From: Temnothorax longispinosus
Taxonomy: Eukaryota > Arthropoda > Insecta > Hymenoptera > Formicidae
Direction: 5' to 3'
Length of the DNA stretch: 64,000 nt
NCBI RefSeq assembly: GCF_030848805.1
Contig: NC_092367.1
Coordinates: 20,269,692 to 20,333,691 of the forward strand
The notes beneath the pieces are model-generated. The model searched no databases. It was not told the origin of the DNA and saw only the letters and a program-made list of their open reading frames with translations. This document shows, piece after piece, positions 1 to 12,514 of the stretch. A program made the translations under genes and the position numbers. The number at the start of each line of letters is the position of its first letter. The stretch's first letter is position 1.

Positions 1-2188
1 GAGTCAAAAGAAAGCAGTAAATCAGTCATCAGAAGGTCGTAGGTCGTGAGCGGTGCCCTAGTATATTCACATCCACCACGTAATAGGGTATTAGACCGAG
101 GGGACTTTCGAAATCCCGTAATCCGAAGATCGCAACTGAGAATGAGAGACCCTTATTAGGCTCGGCCTGATATTATTTTACGCCACTTAGGCTCCGCGAT
201 CGTTCCCGAATATCAACGAGATTGCCAAGGGAATATTTCTACCACTGATGCTTTCTACCAAAAAAATTAATTGCTTCAAAAATATATAATCACATTTGAT
301 ATTGTAGTATCTATATGTATAATATATATTACAAAAAGAGAGAGAGAGAGAGAGAGGGAGAGAGAGTTTCTCTTTAATAATAAAATCTAATTTTTTATCT
401 TAATTTTATCTAATATATTAAAATTGCATCTCACGCGGAAAAATCTTTTGTGTAAAGTAAACTTTAAATATTTGCTTGAAAACAAAAACTAGATTTCTAA
501 ACTAGTTGAAAGCTCAAATATTTTTTAACCTGACAGTCCATTATATTATCATTCCTATGCTTTTTAGACACGGTAATACCTATGACAAATCGAAGACGAA
601 CCCTGTCTAAATATATGTATATTGAAAATTCCGGAGAAACCAGACCATTTTAGAAAAACTTTTCTATTCTTCTATATTATCTGATATTTGTGTTCATAGC
701 AAAAAGGATTAATACCTCTTCTAAAGATAACTTTCAGGGTTACACAGGGTGCTTTCTTTTCTTCGAACGTACTCCATCTCGCTACAAGTGACAAGTGCGT
801 AAAGACTATAATGTGTAAATCATATATAATTAACCAACTGTTGTTAATCGTATATAACTAACCAACTATTCTCAGTAAAAAGACAATACCAATTATTAAA
901 TCAGCTCTATTACATTACTTTAAAACTCTTGTGATGTACCTTTTATTTCATTCAAAATGTACTTGAAAATATTGAGTCGTATGCGAGTCGTAGGGCGAAA
1001 GAACGAATATAGAGAATGGAATATAGAAGGGGACAACAAATCGGTACAGGGGGCAAAGGAGAGCAAAAGAAGCAGACGCATAAAGAGGAAATATTTGCGT
1101 TGCAGGCAGTCGGGCAGGTTTACGGTACTTGCTGGCTTGCCAGCAGCTCTGACGTCACATCCTGCGTGGGCGGACATCCGGTTTTGCTGCCGGACTCCTG
1201 CCCCAGAGCGATAACAAAATCTACTTTAAAAAAAAGGAGAGTGAGAAAAATAAAAGAGAGGAGGGAAAAAGAATACTCATGCTGCCACGATCTGTCCCAT
1301 CCTTCGATGATACTAGCATGAAGTTGCTACTAATTATTATATTCATTTAAAATTTGCAACATGTGAATAGGAATATCTAGTTTGTTTTAATTTTAAATAG
1401 TCATAATTGAAAGTAATGTTTTAGTATGACAAAAGTGTTACAAAAGTAATATGCATCAATCAATCTATACTTGCTTCCAAAATATTAAAAATGTTTAAAT
1501 AATATTTAAGTTCAAAAGTTAACATTAAAGTTCTTTTTATATATTTTTAATATACAAAATTTTTTATATATTGCTTTATTTTTTTTAACGATTATAGATA
1601 TCATATTATAACTCGTCAATCTAAGATTTTCGTATATAAACTTTCCTTCGCTAGAGTTTATTAAATGTAACACGGTTTAATACCTATATTAGCAATAGAG
1701 ACTTCTTCGTGGGAAGTTCGCGAAGACACTCCCACGATCGTAACCGGAAATCATGGCGCGTTTATCTATCAAACACGTCCGTATTGAGCACGTTACGCAT
1801 TTCTGGTCAAACGGGTCTGACCGCCTTGCTGGGCCGTACCGAGCATTATTACTTAGTCGCCGCTTTTCGCGCGGAAACGACGAAAACATAACAATTAGGG
1901 TCCGTGTTATCATTAGGATAACGTCCTCGTTGCTCTGGACGTGCCTTCCGCGTCGAAACGCTCGATAATCCGATGTTTTGTGGCTAGACACTTATAGCTG
2001 CAAATCCACCCGTATGGTTCAACTCGTTTTTTGTTACTAAAAAATCAAAGTGGCAATGGTTTCTCAGTTTTCAAGTTCAATAATTTATAATAAAAGGCAT
2101 CATGTCGTAGATATCAAGTAGTCGATGTTTATCAGTAAATTTGTTGTTAAAATTAATTTCGCAAATTGAATAAAGCTAAAAATATGTG

Positions 2189-2222
<34 letters not shown>

Positions 2223-5200
2223 TATACATACCAATTATATATACGCAAGCTTTTAAATTTAAAAAACCTTTCTTATTAAGAATTTAAAGAAGCGACTAGA
2301 CCTGCGTCTGTGTATTGTATTCTTATACATATATATACATCATATATAGGTATATCTTGGCACAGGTTGCAAATCTTCGTTAAAAAAATACCGTGAGAAT
2401 TAGCTAAAAGGAATGCGAGTGAAGGGACCAGACAGAATTTTACGGGAAACCCCGATTTTTTTCTACACAGTCGACCGTTTGGCGCACATAAGTTTACGGT
2501 GCCTAAACTGACGTGGCGACGCGACGACTAGCCGGTCGCCTCTCTCTCAAGAAAGGACGATGACAAATATTTGTCCCGTTATTATTTAATGGCAGTGCTT
2601 TTTGTTGCGTAGGATTAAGATTTTATGAGACCTCTCCATAAAAAGAGGAACGTACGGACCATTGGTCGTAAAAGAATGGAAACATCACCGAGACTTAAAG
2701 AATCTGCATTGTTAGCAACTACGCGTTGCAGCTGCAAATGCGCAATTTTTTACTTCTCTTGATTGAATTATATTTTAATAAAGAATACCAAAGGGATTTT
2801 TAATAAAGATAACACTAACGTAATATTATGATATATCTAATATAATTTTCTAAACATGATATGAATCAATGAATCATATATATTTCAGTCTAGTATTAGC
2901 TTCACTATTAACATATTTGAAATGCTCTCGAATCACGCTTTGTTTGCGCTATATATGTAAATGTATATGTGTAGTCTATATATATATAAAAAATTAATCA
3001 TTATATTTTAAACATGTATGGTTTATCATTGCGCAAAAAGAAAGATAAAAATATAATATTTCAAATTAATTTTTTCTGAAAAAATAATATCGGGACTTTG
3101 CCTGAAAAACTGCAAATGTCACGTGGCGTTGTTCATGTCGTGAGTCACAGATGGCATTAGCTCGCAGAACAGCAATGCATTGTGCATATATGACGTGCAT
3201 GACGACGTCGTATTCGCGCGACATATATGCGCGAGTGCGATGCCGCACGAGACCGCACCGAGAAGCGCATTGCGTAAATGCAGTTACATGCAGCGGCGAG
3301 TGCGGAGTGACCAACGGTAGTTAATCTCCTCCGAAATATTCGGTTGCAAGGAATTTTTCAGAGAAATCGAGTTATTGAAATTTTTCAGTTTACTTTATTA
3401 CAACTTGCCGACAAAACTTTCGATAAAATTAAAAAAAAAACTACAAAATTTTATATAATTTTATTATTAATAAGATGGAAAATGACATATAGTGCATTCA
3501 TTATAGTGCATTAATTAAATTACATTTGTTCCATTGCGCATCATTTAATACGTTATATTATGTCTGTTTACTGACATCAGCATTAATTCAGCGATTGTTG
3601 AAATATTTGCATCGTTCATGAATTGATAATTGATATAAAAGTTGGATATATTATCGCTACTAATGCAGCAACTATGAAATAATTTAAAAATAAAATTGAC
3701 GTTGATTGTGTCAAAGAATGTTCCTTGTGCTAACGCGCTTCTGGCGCAACGAATTGAAAATCGTAACGCGCGTTGACGTAAAGGTATAGAACGCGAAGAG
3801 CGGGCTTATTTTCCCGTTGGAACGATCCGTATTTCTCGCATTAATTATTGCTCCAAGTCGATCGCCTTTACACCGGTATTACACGCGGAACAATCGCGAG
3901 TCACGACATTTCCTTATGGAACCCATAAAATATTGCACGGCAGTTTGTTATAATACCTCGTACGCTTTCCTACGTCCTTCTCCCTCGATTTACCGTCACC
4001 TTCGTTCCCCCCCACATCAGTGATTCTCATGCCGTCTCTTTGACACCGATTTTAATCGTGTTAAATTAGAAACTCTCAATACCATTTTTTAAATTATATA
4101 GCATAAATTTTTCTTCAATTAATTATAGTTGATGTAAGTTGTATATTACATAAAAAAATAACATCATTTTTTGTTGAAATATGCGCGTGATACTACTTTG
4201 TGAATATAAAACAAGCTTCTCTATAATACATCTGAGCAGCAATAGTAATCAATGTTACTTAAGGCACAAAATCTGGAAATATTTGAATAATGTCATATTT
4301 ATCGCAAAATGCAACGTATCATAATTTCCAATAACTGATTAACATCCCTGCATACAAGAGAAACAGCTCACATCGTAGAACGATTACTGTGTTTTGACAG
4401 GCTGTACGTTACATGTCTGGTACACGCAGATAACCATATGAGTCTTGGGGGCGTTTTCAGGGGCGGCTTTGGTTCCTGAGGGACTGATATATAATACAGA
4501 CATACGAAGAACTTTGTTCCAAAACATGTAACGAATAAAAAAAGTTTCCCTCCCTCTATCTATCTAATCTAATACTAAATATTTCTATTCCATAGTTATT
4601 TCTTATCTTCACATATTCTTTTTAATACAGCAATTTGTTTTATGTTAAATATCTGTACTAATTAAAATATCCCTTTACTATTCAAGATTACCAAAATTTC
4701 AATTTGCCAATTTAATTTCGTTTATATTTTGCGTCATAGAAAAAATCCGTTGTACTAGAAAAGATCTGTTTTTTTTTCTCGTGTTCCTAAAAAATCTTTG
4801 TTATAAAGCGTTTTTCTCATGAGATCGACATGTTTCAGTTTTGTCAAAAAGGATTATTTTACTAATCGATATCTATACAAACGTATATATATTTTTTTAA
4901 ATATTTAATAGCTAAAAAAATCGCTCTTCTTTCTTTTAGAATAAAAAAAAAGATATGGCAAAGTGTTTCTCTATCAGAAAAAAAGATATATTAACATATC
5001 GAATCATTTGCCTTAGTGTTACATATAAATAAACGCAAGAAAACAAAAAAATATATTTTTTAATTATCTTAATAACCGTAGTATAAACTTTCCATATTTC
5101 GCAAAAAAAAAGACGACACCCTATAAAATCCTTAGCTTCTAGCAGCGATGCAATCTATGTGCTCATTAGCATGAACTGCGAGCAACGTTCATAAAGTGGG

Positions 5201-8200
5201 CCGACTCGACGACGAGGTACATTTTATACATGCACGATAAAACCCGCATGGGGCGCATTCGCATTCCCTGGTGCGACACTACGCGATGCGGCGCGACGTT
5301 TCCGCTTCGGCACGTATAGGAAAATAACCGCCTTTTTACCTCTTATCACTGGCCGCGACCCCACGGAGACACGGAGGGCGGACGACGCGGGCTGTTCAGC
5401 TGTCTACCCCTCGAAGAAAGCCACGTTTGAAGAGGATTCAAGTACAACCCCCACAACCAGGTGTAGGAATAAACCGTCGAGCCGCCAAGGCAATCGTCTT
5501 TTAACGATAGATAAGATAAATATGTATAAGTTATTTCCAAAAATCTTTAGCGATTTCTCACATTCTAAGAATTTTCCATCCTAAGAATATTTTCCTGATT
5601 GTCATCTTTAACATTAAATGTAACATAACATAACATAAAATTTTATCATATATATAAGTCGATTTAAGATATACGTCGATCTGAAACGTGTAGTACAATC
5701 TAAAAGTCGGAAGCTTTAGTTTATTTAGCGTTTAGCGTATTTATTTCTACATAACGGATTTGCTTTAGTACGGAGAAATTTTTCAGACACGATCTCAATT
5801 CTCTGTGAATACTTGCGCAGCGTGACAGGCTATCGTTATATATATCCGATTAGAACGCTCTGTAACGTCATTATAATTGTCACGAGTCACGAGTGCAGCA
5901 AGGGAGAAAATAGAACCGTATCATGGAACGAGAGAGTACGAGTCCACACAGCGTTAAGGTGCAGAGAAGTGAGAGAAGGGGTGTTAACGATGCAGAAGTT
6001 TATCTCCGCGTCCTTGGCTAATCTCTGCCGCAAGAGATTACCCTATCAACAACGCGAGTTGTTATACTACGCTCTCGTACTACTCGACACGCGTGATTAT
6101 CATTCTAACGTACGTAAGGACCATATCACTGCTAAAATGAGTAAGAAAGTTCGACATCCTTATACGCGATGTCTACAATCTCTTATCTTCTATCTTTTAG
6201 AGTCTCCATAAATTTGCGCTTTTGTGTAACCACAAGTTACATATATATGTATAACAATAATATGACAGTTTCGTGATTAATAAGTTTCATTTCTATCAAA
6301 TAAAATTTTGACAGTCTTAATTTGAAATAGATTCTCTCTGGAATTATTGAAAGAATTTATAATTTCAATTTAATTTCAAGTTGACTTTATTTAAACAAAA
6401 CTTTTCATATGTAGGTTTACTCAACGACATTAAAGATTAAGAAGTTATATCGTATATGATAAAATGTATGATAATGTAAATCTGCAGTCCGTTTTCAATA
6501 AGAATGATAAGATAATCAATTGAAACATTAGGCAACATCGAGAAAATGTACGGGTGACAAGTTCATTTAATTCTTTACACGCAATATACGTTTCTTTCTT
6601 TCTCTTTTACGTTCTCTTTTTCTACTCTGCATATGCACACGTTTATGCCTATAGAAGACGCATAAATGTCTGCATGCATTTGTAGGAATCGTAAATGCGT
6701 GGCGATGCGTTACATCGGGGCCGCACTGCGAAGCGCTATCGCGCGCAACGACCGCCGGGCGATACCTTATCTGAACTAGTTGCAAGCCGACAGTGGCTCT
6801 CAGTAAGGCGTAAGTTTATTAATATAGCTCCTCTTTTTCATTTTGTGAGTTGTACAGGTATACAGGTTCTTTTGTGAGTTGTGTAATAATAACAGAGAAC
6901 GATATTCATCTTCTGTAAAAATTTTAACGATTTTAGCTTTATTTTAACAAGTTATATTTTTAGATTTAGAATTAGTTAGGAAAGAAGTATTCAAGCTCTT
7001 CATTAAAAAAAACAGAAAAAAATGCTGCGCGATACTTAAAATTTGTCGAAGAATTCCGAGAAAGAAATATATATAACAACATTTTCAAGGACGCCGCATA
7101 TCGATACCCTTGTTACATTTAGTATACACTGCACTTAAGTATAAACCTGAACCTGTTCATCGTGCGTAGGTCATATGAGAGAAATGTGAATGTAGTCACG
7201 ATCGGAATGTCTAGATTAGAAATGATCAACGCTGAAGCTTCCGGAAAAGAGTAGAGAGATTAATTGCAGGGTTTATTCATCGCCACATGTGATTCATAAA
7301 GGATCCCAGGGTAAACAAAGCATACGGATCAGTATCGAGAATCGTGTCAGATGTCGGAACCCGAACAGATTCTTATCTGAACAATAATAACCCGACATCT
7401 ACGCGCGTCTCATTAGACTCACTGTCGTCTTATACATTCTAAAATCGATTTTGGCTGACAATGAGTGAAGTTTTTCGTCAGACTTATACAATTATAGTGA
7501 GTGTCTCGAAACTATATTGCATTTTTGGTTAGAAATTTTTCAATAAAGTTGCAATCGATTCTTTATTAAAAAAAAATTATGTATAGTAAAAATAATGTAC
7601 AGTAATTTTTATTTATTATTAAGTATCTTGGTAATTAAATCCAAAAAATTAAGTATCTGTAGAAATATATGCGCAAAAGTACGAACTTTCCTGAGGTCAA
7701 CTGACAAGAATATGTCTCTTACACGTAATTTGCCAGACATCAGCAAAAATCAGTTGGATGAGAAAATTAAAGATTTAACCCATTTGCATCTATAAACATA
7801 TCGAGATGATGTAGTCAAGTCACCGGCAGCTTATATGATTATAGAAAACGCATCGACTTTCAAAATTACTATTATGGTTATCCTTAGTCATCTAATTTCG
7901 AACTACAAGATAACTGACTTGTTTTATTTTACTCAATTCATATAGATCGCGATGTAGTATTAAGCGACATGCGGATATTTATACGTGATGCCTAATATAT
8001 AACCCACTAAAATAAAAAAAAATATAATTAATGTTGTATTTTCTATCAAAAATAGATATCAAGTTAAACAATTAAGGAATCTCACTATGTAAATGCTAAA
8101 CATGAATTTTGGATTATTTCTTACGGACTCGATTCTAAAAAAAAAAGAATTAATATCACAAAAGATTTTTTCACACATGCATATTAAGGAAATATGCATC

Positions 8201-8300
8201 AATGTTTGAGAGTCAATAACGTTCTTTTTTTTCCCTAAGAACTTCCAAATAATTTTTACGTCGGAAGGAAATATACGTACGCTGTCTGTTATTCGCGATT
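1..8300. other. Gene-poor AT-rich stretch
   Basis: I see no supportable exon here. Open frames at 920-1321, 1689-1991, 3066-3314, 3817-4023, 5346-5540, 5813-6211 and 6567-6877 are short, overlap on both strands and lack recognisable domains. A short GA run lies near 337-366 and a TA run at about 2191-2220. If the minus-strand leader exons at 18.3-22.6 kb are real, this stretch would be part of that gene's first coding intron (inference). Confidence 0.4.
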
Positions 8301-8329
8301 CGAAGATGCACACCGCGCGAAATTGGTAT

Positions 8330-8990
8330 GTCAATCACGGGTGTTTATAATGCGCGCAGCGGCGCAGCTCAAGTCAGGTTTCGTCAGGCACCTCGTATAG
8401 GTATATCGTGAGATAAGTCCTATCGCTCGCGGCTGGTACACCGGGGCCCGATAGAGAGCCACCCACCATTTCGCGCAGCACGCCACCAAGATAAAACCCA
8501 GTGCATAAGCCTGATATCGTCGGCATTTAGTCGTTCTCTGTGTGTGCATTATCACGCACTCGACATTTCGTGAAATCAGTCACCGCGAGAGCCGCAGACG
8601 CTACAGTACGCCGTGCATTAGACTGCTTAATAAAAAGTGCTTTCTTCTTCCTTCTTCTTCTTCTTCTTTCTCCTGCTATATGGTTCGCATTACATGGACA
8701 ATTCGGGGCGAAATCGTCGCGGAAGTCTGTCTTCGAAGAGGCTGACTTCCGGTCAAAAACGAAGACGCGATCCCAAGGTGGGAGAAAGTGCGCGGGGAGA
8801 CGCTGGAGTGGCACGTATACAATGCTGGAGCGCGCTCGAGCGATTGCGAAAGCAAGAAACGTGTCTCTGAATTGTGCCACTGATTTGCTTCCCGGTGAAA
8901 TTACCGCATCTGTGAGACCGCGATTACACGTGTGGACTTTTGTTGAGATGGTGCAAAACAAAACCGCGTAAAATTTCTCTCTCTTTTTCT
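8330..8990. promoter_or_regulatory. GC-richer island, possible promoter/first exon
   Basis: Base composition rises sharply here and both strands stay open for about 144 codons over the same bases, the usual sign of GC-rich non-coding DNA. On the plus strand a TATA-like GATAAAA near 8490 sits about 35 bases before an initiator-like ATTTAGTCG near 8526. This could be the start of a plus-strand transcript reaching the small spliced ORF at 9190. No protein family is recognisable in either frame. Confidence 0.25.
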
Positions 8991-9189
8991 CTTTTTCCGC
9001 CTAATAAATAAATCAAAATAATATAATTTTTTCTAATAAAAATATCAGAAATATATCTAATTTGTCGGTGTCCGATAGAGATACGAGATACGTTTTCGTT
9101 ATATTAATATCGTTAATGTTATTGCTATCAGTTATTGGATATTAAGAAATAGAAATCTGCAACACTGCAATGGAAATAAATCGGCGGAA

Positions 9190-9696
9190 ATGATGCCGCA
9201 TCGAAGGAAGTGGTTCGCTAAGCAATACATATCTACCGGACGAAATATTTTCGCTAAAGATCAAGCAGACATGGTTATGCTTCTTTCATACGCTATCGTC
9301 TTGGTTCTGTGTTACGAAATAGCTAGCTTATCGTCGTTAGTACTCGCAATTAAAGTGAGTTAGTTTGCTGTCGTATGAGAAATAAATAATGCGTATATAA
9401 GATATTTTCCATCCGTCTATCATGCGATAAAAAATATTTAAATAAAACCAATTAAAAATTATTTTCCCATTTTGAAATTAGAAGAAATATATAAAATAAC
9501 CACGCCCTACCAATTAATGATAATGATTTTTGTTAAATAAAAACAATATTATACTTATCATTTTCATTGCGATTCATTGCAATTCGGATCCGGATTTACA
9601 AGTTTAATTTTTTTACAGTGCATTCGCTGTAAAATCATGGATTCAGCGTTTTGCGGTGCTAAATGTTTAGAAAATGTGTGTTTTGAGAAAAATTAA
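9190..9696 (+). CDS. Candidate two-exon small secreted Cys-rich peptide
   Basis: This is a prediction from sequence only, with no family recognised. Exon 1 runs 9190-9354 and ends at a GTGAGT donor. Exon 2 runs 9619-9696 after a pyrimidine-rich ttttttacag acceptor. Both ends are phase 0, giving 80 residues from the first Met, or 53 from the Met at 9271. From 9271 the protein starts with a hydrophobic signal-like segment (MVMLLSYAIVLVLCYEIAS) and then LSSLVLA, an acceptable signal-peptidase site. The predicted mature part is about 27 residues beginning IKC, with cysteines spaced C-x2-C-x7-C-x3-C-x4-C. An odd number of cysteines (five) is unusual for a folded secreted peptide. Chance splice signals in AT-rich DNA could explain it. 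Confidence 0.3.
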
Positions 9697-9699
9697 TAA

Positions 9700-12226
9700 G
9701 AAATGTCACAAAACAGAAGAAATAATTAAATTTTAATGAATTTAGAATGTAGTGTACAAACCGGTATTTTAAAATAATTATACAACAATAGTGTTCCATG
9801 TTACTTTCCGGCGACACCCGGTATGCTAGCTTACACACAATCCATGTTCGTTGTATCGTTGAATGCGACGGCCCAAGACGTTTTGTACTTGCACGAACTC
9901 TGCACGTAGAGCCGTTTCAGGAAACTCGAAAACAATGCCTACCGCCGACCCTAAATGACGTAACAGCGACGACTACCTGCGCTGCGGTGTGGAAAAACTT
10001 CGTCACGACACTCGCGACACAAGCCTTTCGGTCCTCTTTCTCTCTCTTTCTCTCCCTCTCCCCCCCCCCCCCATTAACATTCCTCTATAGGAAGTACTTT
10101 CTATTAGTTACGAACTATATGGACTCTGTTATATATTTACACTTTGATTACCAATTTCTAAATATCAGAATTGAAAAGTTTATTTGTTAAACTGTCTTAA
10201 ATCTATATATAAGCAATAAATGGAGATTACAAGCAAACCTAATTATTAAGTTTTCCATAACTTAATCGTCCTGTTTATGAATAATTTTAAAATGATTTCG
10301 GAATAAACTCTTCAATTCTTGACAAAATCGTTCATAAAATCAGAGATCGAAAAAATTATATTATATAAAAAAGGAATTGTTTACCGTATCTTTATACCTC
10401 TTTCAAGGAAATCAAAACTATTAGAACTAATTTTTTTACTTTTAACAAATTACATATTTCTATATTACATTCTATATAATTATTTATATCATTTTTTGTG
10501 TTGATTAAAGAACGATATTATCAAAATAAAGAATGGTTAAGCGTACATGAATTATTTCTGACTCGCTATTCATCGTCGATGGTTCAACCATATTAGCTAT
10601 CCTTACGTAACAAGCAACGTCAAATTTCCATATGGTAAATCGATTCCTTGAACTAAATGACGCGGCTGGCAACTCCGACGAAGCTATCAAAATATTAATT
10701 AACTCTTCATAAAATGTTATAATCCTCTTTATGTTCCCTTTCTGTGAAATTCTATTTTAGCCTAATGACATAGGTCTATTTTGTAAAACCTTAAAATATT
10801 AGAATGTAGAAAGAGTCATAAAACAAAATAGATACCTTGTCGAATTGTATACTTAGGTATGTTAATAAGTTTAAAGATTTTTGTTTCAAGTTTATCCTTC
10901 AAAACTACTGTCTAGACGCAGTGCATTTAAAAAATACATAACTACACAAAAAAATTTCATAATCTCCCAAAACTAACGCAAGAAGTATTAGTTTTTCTTT
11001 AATGCTTTCCTCGAAAAAAGATGTTCTGAGTTATTGTCTACAACGTTGACCTCATTTATGGGGACAATTTTTCGAAAAAATGGGCATTTCTCAGTCTTGG
11101 GTGAAGTGCAGTATTATCTATTCGTCTCCTTTACACGACAGAACGTAACAGCTACCTATTATTGCCGGTTTTCCGATACAAGTGCAATACATCCTCGTGA
11201 GAACCAAAACAAGCATAATTCATGGGCACACGATAAGAGACAAGCTTAAAAATAGGGTCCGGAATGAGACATGGCATTGTAACGATAAAAACATTTTGAC
11301 GAATTCCGAGTTCCGAAAAGCTATGCATGACAATGGTCAATATGTATAATTTTTTTTTAAATTATATCGCACTTTTAAAATAAAAGAAATTAAAAGATTA
11401 TTATTTAAAACATCTAATTACATCTAATTTTAAAGAATTAATACGTGTCATAAATTAATTAAAAATTTCCAATTACACAGATATCGAAAAAAAAATACCT
11501 AATATGAATGTAGACAACGCGTCAAATCGTATAAAAATAAAAGCTGGCTTCATATAATACAATATTTTTGTCGAATGTTATAAAATTATTACCTAAGATG
11601 ATTTCATAAAATAATCGTAAACTTTGATTTATAAAAACTTTAGACTCAATTAAGGATTAATATAATTGTAAATTGTAGTGTAACTTGTAATATATATTTG
11701 TAACAAAATAACATACAAACAACTTGCAGAATGCTTGCCAATTAATGAATTGAAACTGGAATGATCAAGCCAAGAGTTAGCAGGCAAAATTAGACGAAGG
11801 CGGAGCTAACTTAGTAGGAAGAACTTGATTCCTCATAACGGGCCATTCGCCTTCCACTGAAGCGGCCATTTTGGAGCATCCCAAGCATGCTATTCTTCTC
11901 TTCATAAACTCATCTTTCCTATCTCGTCTTTCCCTATCTTTTCTATCTATTTTCCAACCGCGTCAATGATCACAATAACATTAATTCCGATAACAGTTTA
12001 AATGATTTTATACACCATATGAGAGAATTTCATATAAAAATAAATAACATAAAATTACTGTATAATCAAATTAACATTTACAATTGTATATTAATTCAAA
12101 TTATTATAAATTACAATTGTAAATTGTTAATTTACAAAATTCTAAAATCTTATTAGCTCTACTATCATGATAATGATTATTATTAAAACTCTAGGTATTT
12201 TGCATTTTAAGATTCATGAATAAAAT
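9700..12226. other. Non-coding AT-rich stretch
   Basis: Only short open frames without recognisable domains. A C-rich/CT-rich low-complexity run lies at about 10037-10073. I see no exon with both splice signals and coding character. Confidence 0.4.
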
Positions 12227-12514
12227 TTAACCGTTAATGTGCATACGTTTTTTCGATACCTTCTAAGGTGCATACGCGATCTGTCACGTTCAACGCTATT
12301 TTTCCCTACCTTAAAGTATCTATTTTAAAAAATCTAAAAAATTCATGAAACATCTGTCTGGATTGTAATTGACGATTTTATAGTCATTTTGATGAACATC
12401 GTTTATTTAATATCTTCTGACAGGCTTGCAAGTTTTACAGTAACGACCAGATATCACTTTGGCTCGAACGCCGTAGACCCACGCGGCCACGTATATATGC
12501 ACATTAAGGGTTAA
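12227..12514. mobile_element. TTAA-flanked MITE (piggyBac-like)
   Basis: A 280-bp element (12231-12510) is bounded on both sides by TTAA. Its left end reads CCGTTAATGTGCATACG. The reverse complement of its right end reads CCCTTAATGTGCATA followed by TATACG, so the ends form imperfect terminal inverted repeats. TTAA target duplication with CC-starting ends is the hallmark of piggyBac-type elements. There is no transposase inside, so it would be non-autonomous. Confidence 0.6.

Noticed and set aside
8527..8971. Open frames of 143-144 codons on both strands over the same bases
   Set aside because: Mutual shadows in GC-rich DNA; compositionally biased, no domain, no consistent splice partners.
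9619..9696. Assignment of the Cys-rich peptide to the trissin neuropeptide family
   Set aside because: Only the initial IKCxxC resembles trissin; cysteine count and spacing differ.
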